Below, piece after piece: positions 21,637-29,409 of a stretch of 39,797 bases of DNA. This stretch comes from a virus, in IMG/VR virus record IMGVR_UViG_3300049473_000172, positions 1 to 39,797 of that record; one strand, given 5' to 3'. Under the pieces are notes generated by a model. That model had not been told where the DNA came from. It worked only from the letters and a program-made list of their open reading frames with translations, and searched no databases. How positions within the stretch are numbered: position 1 is the stretch's first letter; the number at the start of each line of letters is the position of its first letter. A program made the translations under genes and the position numbers.

Positions 21637-21658
21637 CGCCGGATTTTAAAGTGGAATA

Positions 21659-21736
21659 GCCCCGCACCGCCAAGAAAGGCGGTGCGGGGTCACCCTGCCC
21701 GCAAGGTATCCCCTTGTAAACGGGCAGAGAGAGAGG
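21659..21736 (+). promoter_or_regulatory. Family A element, copy A7, after the capsid gene
   Basis: Hairpin 1: GCCCCGCACCGCC (21659-21671) with GGCGGTGCGGGGT (21678-21690). Hairpin 2: CTGCCCG (21695-21701) with CGGGCAG (21721-21727), loop CAAGGTATCCCCTTGTAAA. Located directly downstream of the gpT-role gene, the position of the Rfam Mu-gpT-DE motif; identity is not verified. Confidence 0.8.
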
Positions 21737-21741
21737 CCGAT

Positions 21742-22008
21742 ATGAAGATCAGATATGACGGGCCGGGGAGCTTTGTCAATGTCCACCCCTATGGGCAGCA
21801 CCTCAAGGATGAGATCAAGGAATACCCAGACGATTTCGTGAAGGAGCTGCTTGCCACGAGCAAGGCGCAGAAGTTTACGGTGGTCGATGACGACAAGGAC
21901 GAGAAAAAGAGAGAGACTCCTACGCTAGATGACCCTCTTGGCAAAAGGAAAGGCAAAAAGATTTTTGGACCTGTGCCGCCGCCTGATGAAGAGGAAAACG
22001 CTCAATGA
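21742..22008 (+). CDS. Hypothetical head/tail-region protein (Mu gp35 position)
   Basis: An 88-residue acidic/basic protein (MKIRYDGPGSFVNVHPYGQH start) with a flexible Pro- and Lys-rich C-terminus. The beginning is a small beta domain, and KFTVVDDD resembles FTVVDGS in the 24401 protein. It occupies the Mu gp35 position; function unknown. GAGAGAGAGG from element A7 precedes it, and its end overlaps the gp36 start. Confidence 0.55.
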   Translation: MKIRYDGPGSFVNVHPYGQHLKDEIKEYPDDFVKELLATSKAQKFTVVDDDKDEKKRETPTLDDPLGKRKGKKIFGPVPPPDEEENAQ

Positions 22009-22433
22009 GCTATTGTGATATTGGCGACCTCAAGAACGACATCTCCGAGGCGGAGCTCATCCAGCTGACCGATGATGACGACGCCGGTGTGGTGGATGAA
22101 ACGGTAGTGGCCGATGCCATTGCTGATGCGGACAGCGAGATCGACGCCTATCTCAGGGCCCGCTACGACTTGCCTTTAGACACGGCGCCGAGGATCCTCA
22201 AGAAGCTCTCTGTGGGGATCACGCTCTATTACCTTTTCCACCGCCGGCAGATCGCCAATGAGGTGATCAAGGAGCGATATGACAACGCCGTGAAGCTCCT
22301 GGACCGGATCGCCAAGGGACAGGTCCAGCTGGTAGAGGCGGACGGCGATGCGGTCACAGACGAGGGTGGCCCGCAGGCCAGCAAGACCGAGGGCGACAGG
22401 ATCTTCTCCGACGACACGATGGAGAACTTTTGA
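22005..22433 (+). CDS. Mu gp36-like head-tail protein (DUF1320)
   Basis: A 142-residue protein of the DUF1320/Mu gp36 family: YCDIGDLKNDISEAELIQLT at the start, then DADSEIDAYLRARYDLPLDT and LSVGITLYYLFHRRQ. It is an adaptor-type protein at the head-tail joint. The start overlaps the previous stop by four bases. The match is clear across the whole length. Confidence 0.88.
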   Translation: MSYCDIGDLKNDISEAELIQLTDDDDAGVVDETVVADAIADADSEIDAYLRARYDLPLDTAPRILKKLSVGITLYYLFHRRQIANEVIKERYDNAVKLLDRIAKGQVQLVEADGDAVTDEGGPQASKTEGDRIFSDDTMENF

Positions 22434-22783
22434 CCCCTTGTGTTGCCCCCAAGATGTTGGTCGTGGGCAACGGGCCATCTCCTTGTCGGTGTCATGACAA
22501 TGTGGTCTGCGAGTTTTGCGTCCAGGCGAATCTGATTTTGTGGGAGCGGAAAGAAATGAAAAATGGCAAGCGGAAATATCGGGCCGGAGTGCTCTTAAAT
22601 ACCTTTAAAAAGCTCGACAAAACCCGGTTGGCAACCATGCTCGGGGTTAAGCCTGCGACTATCTATAAGTGGCTGAGATTAAAGAGAATTCCCGTAAAGT
22701 ATGCCATGAAATTCTATCGGAAGTTCAATTTGCAAATCGAACTGGACGCAGGCGGGGAAAACCGTATAAAAAAGGCGGCTTAA
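22430..22783 (+). CDS. Cys-rich HTH protein in an AT-rich insert
   Basis: Up to 117 residues if the TTG overlapping the gp36 stop is used; an ATG at 22454 gives a shorter protein. Residues near 20 (CRCHDNVVCEFC) could bind zinc. The second half has a clear HTH (TRLATMLGVKPATIYKWLRL) and a Lys-rich end. Base composition drops compared with neighbours, and neither this gene nor the next belongs to known Mu head-tail order, suggesting a cargo (moron) insertion between gp36 and gpG. Confidence 0.55.
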   Translation: MTPCVAPKMLVVGNGPSPCRCHDNVVCEFCVQANLILWERKEMKNGKRKYRAGVLLNTFKKLDKTRLATMLGVKPATIYKWLRLKRIPVKYAMKFYRKFNLQIELDAGGENRIKKAA

Positions 22784-22843
22784 GTAGTTGAAATCATTAG
22801 GGCGAAATTGTGGAAAACTCCGTTTTTTTAAAAGTTTGAGATC

Positions 22844-23296
22844 ATGACGATGATAAACGAGCAAACAGTGCAAAAATTACTCAAAAAGTATAAATTCAAG
22901 CCCCCCTTTCATCTGGTGGCTTGCCATTATTGGGTAAGATGGGAAGACGAAATTCTTGCCGAAGTTGATTGTATTTTAAAAAAAGGGGGCCAGGCATATG
23001 CTGTTGAGATCAAGGGGGTGAATCACAAAACCGATAGCGGAAATCATCTTTTATGGAAAGCATCCAAAATTTTGGCTGTTACGAAGATTTTGAATTGTCT
23101 GGAGGCGGAGAGCTATATTCCCAGCATAATGTTGCCGGAGGAGAAAATAACCAGCACTGTTTTGGCAATATGTTTCCATCTAGGGATTGCCCTTTTTGGA
23201 TATTCGGGCGGCGAGGGGAAGAAAGCCCTTTGTATCAAAAATTATGATCTAAATAAGATGTTTCAAAATAAAAGAAGCAAATGGCTATCAGTTTAG
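22844..23296 (+). CDS. PD-(D/E)XK-like nuclease-fold protein
   Basis: A 150-residue protein with a D-x12-E-x-K arrangement (D42 in AEVDCILKK; E55 and K57 in YAVEIKGVNH) typical of PD-(D/E)XK nucleases, followed by a helix with LLWKASKILAVTKILN. It could be an endonuclease or an inactive relative. Its AT-rich composition and its pairing with an HTH gene suggest a small defence, restriction or homing cassette. No ribosome-binding site is obvious. It overlaps the truncated gpG fragment by 16 bases. Confidence 0.55.
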   Translation: MTMINEQTVQKLLKKYKFKPPFHLVACHYWVRWEDEILAEVDCILKKGGQAYAVEIKGVNHKTDSGNHLLWKASKILAVTKILNCLEAESYIPSIMLPEEKITSTVLAICFHLGIALFGYSGGEGKKALCIKNYDLNKMFQNKRSKWLSV

Positions 23297-23484
23297 ATAT
23301 CAATATCAAGGGTGAAAAAGATCTTCTCAAAGACCAGCGGGAGCGTCTCGGGCCGCCCATGCGGCTGTATCCTGTAACCAAGGACTTCGGGGAGCGGATG
23401 CTTTTTTCCATCGAGGAAAATTTCCGCCTGCAGGGTATCCCCTTTTGGGCAGGCGGCGAGAGGTGGCCGGATGCTCCAGCTTAG
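23281..23484 (+). pseudogene. Truncated 5' copy of the gpG gene
   Basis: Reads MAISLDINIKGEKDLL, then RLYPVTKDFGERMLFSIEEN, which parallels LTPVTRDMGERMEYSIEENF of the intact gpG at 23471. It loses homology exactly where the second hairpin of a family A element begins (23424), and the rest of the frame (GIPFWAGGERWPDAPA) is element-derived. It is thus a 5' fragment of a diverged homologue. It may still be translated and coupled to gpG, whose ATG lies inside its end. Confidence 0.7.
23424..23466 (+). promoter_or_regulatory. Family A half-element, A10, at a gene-fusion joint
   Basis: Only hairpin 2: CCGCCTG (23424-23430) with CAGGCGG (23450-23456), loop CAGGGTATCCCCTTTTGGG. Hairpin 1 is missing. 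GCGAGAGGTGG after it is the ribosome-binding region of the intact gpG. Confidence 0.75.
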
Positions 23485-23893
23485 GCTCGATGCAAAGGGC
23501 GCGATAAAGGGATTGCAGGCTATCGGGGGGCGGCTCGCCGGCAGGATGCGGGATCTCACCCCGGTGACCAGGGACATGGGCGAGCGGATGGAGTATTCCA
23601 TCGAGGAGAACTTCCGCCGGGGGGGTAGGCCCGAGAGATGGGAGCCATCCAAAAAGGCCGAGGGCATGACCCTTATCGAAACGGCCAGGCTCAAAAATTC
23701 CATCACCTATCGAGCGGACCGCAAGGGCCTGTCCGTGGGCACCAATGTGATTTATGCCCGGATCCATCAGCTCGGCGGCAAGGCGGGCAAGGGGCACAAA
23801 GTTACCATCCCGGCGAGGCCGTTTCTGGTGGTTCAAGAAAGCGACCTGGCATATTTCAGACGCAGAATATTGGAGCACATTCAACGTGTATAG
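23471..23893 (+). CDS. G: Tail completion protein gpG (virion morphogenesis)
   Basis: A 140-residue protein of the Mu G family: LTPVTRDMGERMEYSIEENF, then GGRPERWEPSKKAEG and NVIYARIHQLGGKAGKGHKV with the closing IPARPFLVV. It works at tail completion and head-tail joining. ATG is preceded by GAGAGGTGG from the A half-element. Full-length for the family. Confidence 0.88.
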   Translation: MLQLRLDAKGAIKGLQAIGGRLAGRMRDLTPVTRDMGERMEYSIEENFRRGGRPERWEPSKKAEGMTLIETARLKNSITYRADRKGLSVGTNVIYARIHQLGGKAGKGHKVTIPARPFLVVQESDLAYFRRRILEHIQRV

Positions 23894-24335
23894 CATCGAC
23901 GAGGTATGGGACGCCGTTATCGCCGCCCTGAAAGGGTCGGACCTCGACGACCTGTGTGCGGTCATTGATTCATATGGCGGGGTGGTGGACGATATTGTTG
24001 AGGAGGCGAGCAAGGGGAGTCTCATAACCGCCCAACTGCCAGCTATTTACGTCCTCTATGGAGGGTCGCGGTTCCCAGAGAAGCTCACCGCCAGCTCCTA
24101 CGACGACCAGCAGACATATTCCGCCATCACCATTGCCAAGGACCTGCGGGGCAGAAAGGAGATGCGCGCGGGGATGTCCCCCTTGCTCGAACTGGAAAAG
24201 GAGGTCCTTATTCATAATGATCTGGGGCTTGAGATCGAGCCGCTCATCCCGGTCAGCATCTTGCCGATCTGGATATCCAAGACGGTCTTTATCTTCGGGT
24301 TCGATCTTATGACATTCTTCTCGATAGAGAAGTAA
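23886..24335 (+). CDS. Mu gp37-like tail terminator (DUF1834)
   Basis: A 149-residue protein of the DUF1834/Mu gp37 type: YSIDEVWDAVIAALKGSDLD at the start, then AQLPAIYVLYGGSRF and LLELEKEVLIHNDLGLEIEP. It probably caps the tail tube. The GTG start overlaps the gpG stop by eight bases. Ends just before element C5. Confidence 0.75.
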   Translation: MYSIDEVWDAVIAALKGSDLDDLCAVIDSYGGVVDDIVEEASKGSLITAQLPAIYVLYGGSRFPEKLTASSYDDQQTYSAITIAKDLRGRKEMRAGMSPLLELEKEVLIHNDLGLEIEPLIPVSILPIWISKTVFIFGFDLMTFFSIEK

Positions 24336-24340
24336 GAAAG

Positions 24341-24386
24341 TCCCACACCTTAAAAATATAAAGGGTGGGATGTCGCGTTAGCGACA
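24341..24386 (+). repeat. Family C palindromic element, C5
   Basis: TCCCACACCTT (24341-24351) with AAGGGTGGGA (24361-24370), then TGTCGC-GTTA-GCGACA (24371-24386). GAGGGAGG follows as the ribosome-binding site of the 24401 gene. Confidence 0.75.
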
Positions 24387-24400
24387 GAGGGAGGTTGATT

Positions 24401-24643
24401 ATGGCATACAAGCTAAAAAAGGAATATGAATCCTTCACCGTGGTGGATGGGTCTTTTGCAGGCCAGACGTTCAGCCATGCAACAGAATATGAGACCATCC
24501 CACCGGAAGAAAAGGGGAAGTTTGAGAAAGCCAACAAGGCGGAAGGCGGGGATCCTGCGAAGACCGACCGCCCTCGTTCTGCAAAAGGGATCACCCCGCG
24601 AAGCGGGGGAGCGGGTGAGGATGGGGGGCAAAATAATAGGTAG
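24401..24643 (+). CDS. Hypothetical protein with element-encoded tail
   Basis: An 80-residue protein. The N-terminal 45 residues (MAYKLKKEYESFTVVDGSFA onward) form a small domain similar in style to the 21742 product. The C-terminal segment DRPRSAKGITPRSGGAG is encoded by element C6, in the same frame that C8 uses in the NlpC gene (DRPSSIRGSSRKAGE). Located in the Mu gp38 position just before the tail tube; function unknown. Confidence 0.55.
   Translation: MAYKLKKEYESFTVVDGSFAGQTFSHATEYETIPPEEKGKFEKANKAEGGDPAKTDRPRSAKGITPRSGGAGEDGGQNNR
24566..24610 (+). repeat. Family C palindromic element, C6, inside a CDS
   Basis: GACCGCCC with GGGATC (24587-24592), then CCCCGC-GAA-GCGGGG (24594-24608). 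Very close in sequence to C8 and read in the same frame as C8 in a different gene. Confidence 0.65.
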
Positions 24644-24724
24644 CCCCGCATCACCAAAAAGGCGATGCGGGATGCCTCGGCCCGAAAGGTATCCCCTCCC
24701 ATACGGGCCGACGCAGAAAGAGAG
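24643..24724 (+). promoter_or_regulatory. Family A element, copy A8
   Basis: Hairpin 1: GCCCCGCATC (24643-24652) with GATGCGGGAT (24664-24673). Hairpin 2: CGGCCCG (24678-24684) with CGGGCCG (24704-24710), loop AAAGGTATCCCCTCCCATA. Preceded by AATAGGTAG as in A3. GAGAGGTG follows for the tail tube gene. Confidence 0.8.
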
Positions 24725-24733
24725 GTGAATCAA

Positions 24734-26032
24734 ATGTCAGTTCGTAACATTTTAGCCACACACAACCTGCTGGCCGTCTCTGCCAACGTGCGGGAGAGCG
24801 CCATCAATACCGAGGGTACCCTGGATACCTGCATGCTGGTGGCGGCGGACGATATCGTCAATCTCAACCCGCGCAGGGAATCCAACGCCGACGAGGCCAT
24901 CGGCAAGGAGGAGCCGGACGGGATCTACGACCTCGGCGGGCTGGCCGAGGGGACGTTTAATTTCAACAAGGCCCAGCCGCAGCACTTCGCCTTCATCATG
25001 GCCTACGCCCTGGGGCAGTGTGAAAGCGCCGCAGCCGGGGCCACCGGGTACAAGCACACCATCACGCCCATCAATTTCGACCTGGATACGGCCCGGTCAA
25101 ACCCGAGCTTTACCGCCGCCATGCGCTACGGCAAGCAGGTGCTCAAGCGGCGCTTTGCCTCGTGTTTTGTAGATTCCTTCACCGCCAGTTTCCCCAAGGA
25201 CGACTGGGTGAAGATCTCCGCAGCGATCAAGGCCACGGGCAAGGTGACCACGAATATCTACGAAGAGACCCTGGCGGCCCTGGATAATGCCGAATCCCTC
25301 ACCCTGGCGGCCAATGGGGTGGAGGGATCGAGCGCGGCGGAGCGCCTGGCCAACATGCAGCGGATCATCGGGGAGTACCCCAGCTCCGGGGTATGGACCG
25401 ACGTGGCTTATTCCGCCGTGTCCGCAGCGACGCCGGCGGTGATCACCATCGCCTCGCTCGGCGGGGCAGGGGCGAGCATCAACTACAAGCTCCTGTATGT
25501 GCCCACTGAATCCGGCTGGATGAGCTTTCCCTCCCGGATTAACGAGACGCCGCTGCGGGTGGTCCAGCTATTGATCAATGTCGGGGGCAAGTGGAACGGC
25601 TCGGCTATTGCCGGGGGGCATCAGCTCGCAGCGGAGCTCAAAAGCCTGGAATGGTCCTTTGCCAATGGGATCACCCCGGAGTTTACCCCGGGATCCGGCA
25701 ATCTGTACTATGCCGACCGGGCCATCCGCACCGGCAGGGAGCAGTCCGTCTCGCTCGGTAGAGAATTCCGCGACTATGTCTACCAGCAGCATATCGACCT
25801 CAACGATACCTTCGTGGTCTACATGATTGCCGAGGGGGCGGAGTACGAGGACGGGCACAAGTACACCGTTGAGGTGGTCTTTCCCAAGGTGGCGGTGATG
25901 AGCGCACCCATCGGGGTGGATGCCAAGCGGCTCTCCGAGGACCTCACCCTGCAGATCCTGGAGGATGATACATACGGAAGCGTGGCTGCATACGTTAAAA
26001 ATAAACAACAAAAATATGCAGCTGAATCATAA
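24734..26032 (+). CDS. Major tail tube protein
   Basis: A 432-residue protein placed between the tail terminator and the chaperones, where siphoviruses encode the tube protein. Segments NILATHNLLAVSANVRESAI, LGGLAEGTFNFNKAQPQHFA and SLEWSFANGITPEFTPGSGN fit a tube protein with an inserted domain. It is larger than most tube proteins, suggesting a decorating domain. Not Mu-like (no contractile sheath gene is present). GAGAGGTGAAT from element A8 precedes it. Confidence 0.65.
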   Translation: MSVRNILATHNLLAVSANVRESAINTEGTLDTCMLVAADDIVNLNPRRESNADEAIGKEEPDGIYDLGGLAEGTFNFNKAQPQHFAFIMAYALGQCESAAAGATGYKHTITPINFDLDTARSNPSFTAAMRYGKQVLKRRFASCFVDSFTASFPKDDWVKISAAIKATGKVTTNIYEETLAALDNAESLTLAANGVEGSSAAERLANMQRIIGEYPSSGVWTDVAYSAVSAATPAVITIASLGGAGASINYKLLYVPTESGWMSFPSRINETPLRVVQLLINVGGKWNGSAIAGGHQLAAELKSLEWSFANGITPEFTPGSGNLYYADRAIRTGREQSVSLGREFRDYVYQQHIDLNDTFVVYMIAEGAEYEDGHKYTVEVVFPKVAVMSAPIGVDAKRLSEDLTLQILEDDTYGSVAAYVKNKQQKYAAES

Positions 26033-26040
26033 GGAGAGCA

Positions 26041-26115
26041 GCCCCGCTCCGCAATATAAAATCCCAAAATTAACAAATTTTGGGATTAAGGAATGCGGGG
26101 TGTCGCAAGGCGACA
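26041..26115 (+). repeat. Family C palindromic element, C7, with inner hairpin
   Basis: GCCCCGC (26041-26047) closes with GCGGGG; its loop holds a second perfect 11-bp palindrome (ATCCCAAAATT, 26061-26071, with AATTTTGGGAT). Then TGTCGC-AAG-GCGACA (26101-26115). Longest C copy. A short gap leads to element B9. Confidence 0.7.
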
Positions 26116-26155
26116 GAAAAGTATGCGGCTGAGAGTTAATTTTTTCTAGCCTCGC

Positions 26156-26206
26156 CCCCGCTGGCGCGGGGTCCCCACTATCGGAAAAGGCTGGTGGTGG
26201 GGGAGG
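26156..26206 (+). promoter_or_regulatory. Family B element, copy B9
   Basis: CCCCGC-TGGC-GCGGGG (26156-26171), then CCCCAC (26173-26178) with GTGGGG (26197-26202) around TATCGGAAAAGGCTGGTG. A separate AGAGGAG at 26220 is the ribosome-binding site of the chaperone gene. Confidence 0.75.
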
Positions 26207-26234
26207 GGTCTTCACTATTTAGAGGAGAACAACG

Positions 26235-26669
26235 ATGCGCATTACCGCACCGGATGCCACGGGTAAGGTTTCAATTAACGATTCTATCTCCGGGAGGATA
26301 ATTGTCCTGTATTTCCGGGTCCCCACCACCCGAGAGCGGATCCAGTACAGCAAATCGCTCTTTCAAAGAAAGGGAAATAAGATCACCTATGCTTATGCCG
26401 AGGCCCGGCAAAAATGGGGCAGGGAGATCCTGACCGGGTTCGAGGAGGGGGCCTTTGGGGTGGTGAAAGGCGACAAGGAGATCCCCTATTCCAGCAACCC
26501 CGAATCAAAGAACTACCGGGAGGACTGGAAGAACCTGGTCTGCGAATTCGCCTCGGACCTCGTGGAGATCCTGGCGACCCACGTCTTTGAGGGGTCTACC
26601 CCCCTTGTCGCCCCGCGTCTTGGGGAGGAAGAGGAGGAGACGGGGGAAGAGGTCGATGAAAAAAACTAA
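26235..26669 (+). CDS. Tail assembly chaperone, upstream part
   Basis: A 144-residue protein before the tape measure. It starts MRITAPDATGKVSINDSISG and ends in an acidic run (EEEEETGEEVDEKN). Its last two sense codons lie in A AAA AAC (26660-26666), a canonical -1 slippery heptamer; slippage would continue into the 26687 frame for a 241-residue product. This matches lambda gpG/gpGT, where a few percent of ribosomes shift. The chaperones coat the tape measure before tube assembly. Confidence 0.8.
   Translation: MRITAPDATGKVSINDSISGRIIVLYFRVPTTRERIQYSKSLFQRKGNKITYAYAEARQKWGREILTGFEEGAFGVVKGDKEIPYSSNPESKNYREDWKNLVCEFASDLVEILATHVFEGSTPLVAPRLGEEEEETGEEVDEKN
26660..26666 (+). promoter_or_regulatory. 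Programmed -1 frameshift site
   Basis: A AAA AAC, in the correct phase (gaA AAA AAC taa). After slipping back one base the frame reads CTA ATC GAG GAT onward with no stop until 26959. A stem of CCTT/GCC with GGC/AAGG (about 26685-26702) downstream may stimulate it, although the spacing is longer than usual. Confidence 0.85.
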
Positions 26670-26686
26670 TCGAGGATATCCGCGCC

Positions 26687-26959
26687 TTGTGCCGGGGCAA
26701 GGTCTGCACCCAGGACGAACGTGCCCAGTGCGAGCTGGTCATCGAGGACCTGGAGTGGGCCTGCAAAAATTGTCCCAAGCGCCGGATCGAGACGATCTCG
26801 CCGTGGGTGTGGCACCTCCTGTGGCTGCGCCGGTTGCAGCGGGGCGGGTATCCCTTTGAGGCGAACGATCTTTCCCTCGAAGAATGGGAAGATCTGGGAT
26901 TGGCGAATGAAGTTATCGAGGCGAGTGAAAAAGAAGGGTTGTTAAGGATCTTCGGATGA
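26687..26959 (+). CDS. Tail assembly chaperone, frameshift extension
   Basis: A 90-residue frame, probably expressed mainly as the C-terminal part of the 241-residue frameshift fusion starting at 26235; the GTG at 26687 has no good ribosome-binding site. It contains four Cys (CRGKVCTQDE, CELVIEDLEWACKNCP) that could bind a metal, and WVWHLLWLRRLQRGGYPFEA. In lambda the T domain recruits the tail tube protein to the tape measure. The stop overlaps the tape measure start (ATGA). Confidence 0.75.
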   Translation: MCRGKVCTQDERAQCELVIEDLEWACKNCPKRRIETISPWVWHLLWLRRLQRGGYPFEANDLSLEEWEDLGLANEVIEASEKEGLLRIFG

Positions 26960-29409
26960 ATCGAAACACTATTGAACTGCGCCTGGAGGTCAAGGACAAC
27001 GGCTCGGTCGTCATTAAGAAATTCACCGGCGGGGGCGTCAAGGATCTCCAGAAGCTACAAGAAACATCCACCACGATGACCCAAAAGATGGGGGCGGGGC
27101 TGGGGCAGCTGCGCAGCCACTGGCTCAAATACGCTGCTGCCATCGGGGTCGCGTATGCGGCCTCGCGCAAGATCTTCCGGCTCTACGAGAAGGCCTTCGA
27201 TATCATCGAGCAGACCAGGCTGTCCACCGCAGCCCTGGCGTCTCTCATCACCACGTTTTCTGACCGAGCAAAGGCCGGAGATCTCGCCGGCGCATACAGG
27301 GAGGCGTATGACTATGCCGAGGCCCTCGTCCTCAAGACCGAAGAGCTGAACACCCGCACCCTGATGGGGGCAAAGGGTCTCTACACGATGGTCGAGACGA
27401 TGGCCCAGTACGGGGTGCTGCTCGATACCAATAACACCAAACAGACCCAGGGGTTTCTCGCCCTGGCCAACGCCCTGGCCATCGTCACCCAGGGGATGAA
27501 TCAGGAGGTGCAGATCCGTCAGGAGGTCCGCGCCCTGATGACCGGGCAGACCCGCGCCACCGACCAATTGGGCAGGCTGATCAAAAATATCGTCGGCGAG
27601 GACATGGAAAAGCAGCTCACCCAGTGGAGGGAACAGGGGGTCCTCATCGAGAATGTCGGGGCCTTGCTCACCGGGTTCCAAGCCGGCACCAAGGACCTGG
27701 CCTCCACCTGGATGGCGATCAAGTCCACGATGGAGACGATACAGAGCAAGATCCTGCGGGGGGCGCTCACCCCCATGTACGAATATATCCTGGAAACCGT
27801 GCAGAAGATCAGCGGCGCGCTGATCGACCAGGAGGGGCAGCTCACCCCGCTTGCACAACAGATACAGGAAAAATTATTGATGGGCTGGCTGGGTGTTAAG
27901 GGGGCTATCGAGGGGATCTGGCCCATCCTCAAGGAATTTGTGCCGGTAGTGGGAAAGATAGTTGAGTGGGGGGGGTATCTTGGGTATGTCATTCTACCTG
28001 TGGTCCTGGAGCGGGCGCATTCTCTCCTCGAAACCTTCATAGATATAGGCAAGATGCTCTATTCAATGGGAGAGGCGGTTTATTACATCCTTGCCGGAGA
28101 CATCAACAGGGCATGGGCAGCGTGGGAGGAGGCAGAGGGCAACTGGGCAACTGCCGGGGAGCATGCGGCAGAGGCCTTTGCCGGGGGGTTCTCCGATAAA
28201 ATCGCCGCGCGCAAGGCGCAGTGGGATGCGATATTGCAAAGCATCAGGGCCGGGGCGGGGGGCGCCGTAACCGTTCCGAAGGTCAGCGCACCCTCGGGCA
28301 TCGATGCGGAGGCCAAGAAGGCCCTGGCCGCTTATGAAAAGCTCTATGCCCAAGTCATTGCCCGCATTAAGGAACTCACTCTTGAAGAAAAGGACTATAA
28401 GCTATGGCAGCTTGGGGAATGGTACCGGGAGTCCGTGGCCGTCTATGAGAAGGCGGGCAAGGAGACCGTTACTCTCACCCAGCTCTACTGGCTGGAGCGG
28501 GACGCCATTATCAAAGAATTCAATGAGAAGGAGGCTGCGGAGCGTCAGAAACTCGTAGAACAGTGGCGGGAGGCCGAGAAGGCCATCACCCGTGACCTGA
28601 TGACGGAAAAGGAGCGGCGCAAGGCGGAGATCATGGAGGAATTCGAGGCCCGCAAGCTGCAGCTCGACCTTTTTCTACGGAAGGGCATCATCACCGAGGA
28701 GGCGTACACTGTCGTAGTAGAGCGGGCCGCCGAGGCCAGAAAGAACAAGCTGGCGGAGTTGGAGGAGGCAGAGAAGGGCTATCTTGTATACATCGAGGAG
28801 ATGAACAAACAGACCGCCCTCAATATACAGCAGAGCTGGAGCGGCCTGCTCTCCGGGGTGATGAAGGGGGAATTCGAGTCATTTGAGGATTGGCTCAATT
28901 CATTCCTCAATTCGCTCTATGACACCTGGGCCGATACCCTGGCAAAGATGGCGTATGCCTGGGTCAATGATTTTGTCAGCAAGCTATCGACCTCCGGCAC
29001 CGGTGCCGGCGGCGGTACTGGCGAAGGGGGGTTCAATTGGGGAGGGCTCCTCTCCGGCCTGCTGACCGGGATTGTCGGCGCGCTCCAGCACGGGGGCGTG
29101 GTGCACGCCGGGAGGATCCTCCCCTTCGGCTATGGCGGGGTCGTTACCCAGCCCACGGTCTTCCCGATGGCGAACGGCAACATCGGCCTCATGGGCGAGA
29201 AGGATTGGGAGGCAGTCATGCCCCTGGCCCGCACCCCCAAGGGGGAGCTGGGGGTCAAGGCCGCAGAGGGAGGCAAACAGACCGTGGTCAACGGGCCGAT
29301 GGTCCAGTTCAATATCACCACCCCTGATGCGGATTCCTTCCGCAAGACCCAGGGACAGCTCATGGCCGAGGCATCGTTGGCCGTGCAGCGGGGGATGAGA
29401 AACACATGA
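26956..29409 (+). CDS. Tape measure protein
   Basis: An 817-residue protein that sets tail length. The N-terminus is SVVIKKFTGGGVKDLQKLQE-type coil, hydrophobic helices lie in the middle (about 315-365), a long charged coiled coil follows (450-620), and the C-terminus is a Gly-rich zone (GLLSGLLTGIVGALQHGGVV) with the family motif FPMANGNIGLMGEKDWEAVM. At about 1.5 angstroms per residue it predicts a tail of roughly 120 nm. Four-base overlaps at both ends. Confidence 0.9.
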   Translation: MNRNTIELRLEVKDNGSVVIKKFTGGGVKDLQKLQETSTTMTQKMGAGLGQLRSHWLKYAAAIGVAYAASRKIFRLYEKAFDIIEQTRLSTAALASLITTFSDRAKAGDLAGAYREAYDYAEALVLKTEELNTRTLMGAKGLYTMVETMAQYGVLLDTNNTKQTQGFLALANALAIVTQGMNQEVQIRQEVRALMTGQTRATDQLGRLIKNIVGEDMEKQLTQWREQGVLIENVGALLTGFQAGTKDLASTWMAIKSTMETIQSKILRGALTPMYEYILETVQKISGALIDQEGQLTPLAQQIQEKLLMGWLGVKGAIEGIWPILKEFVPVVGKIVEWGGYLGYVILPVVLERAHSLLETFIDIGKMLYSMGEAVYYILAGDINRAWAAWEEAEGNWATAGEHAAEAFAGGFSDKIAARKAQWDAILQSIRAGAGGAVTVPKVSAPSGIDAEAKKALAAYEKLYAQVIARIKELTLEEKDYKLWQLGEWYRESVAVYEKAGKETVTLTQLYWLERDAIIKEFNEKEAAERQKLVEQWREAEKAITRDLMTEKERRKAEIMEEFEARKLQLDLFLRKGIITEEAYTVVVERAAEARKNKLAELEEAEKGYLVYIEEMNKQTALNIQQSWSGLLSGVMKGEFESFEDWLNSFLNSLYDTWADTLAKMAYAWVNDFVSKLSTSGTGAGGGTGEGGFNWGGLLSGLLTGIVGALQHGGVVHAGRILPFGYGGVVTQPTVFPMANGNIGLMGEKDWEAVMPLARTPKGELGVKAAEGGKQTVVNGPMVQFNITTPDADSFRKTQGQLMAEASLAVQRGMRNT

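Noticed and set aside
22800-22835. Terminator before the 22844 gene (GGAAAACTCCG followed by a run of T)
   Set aside because: The stem is only three to four pairs, too weak to support a terminator call.
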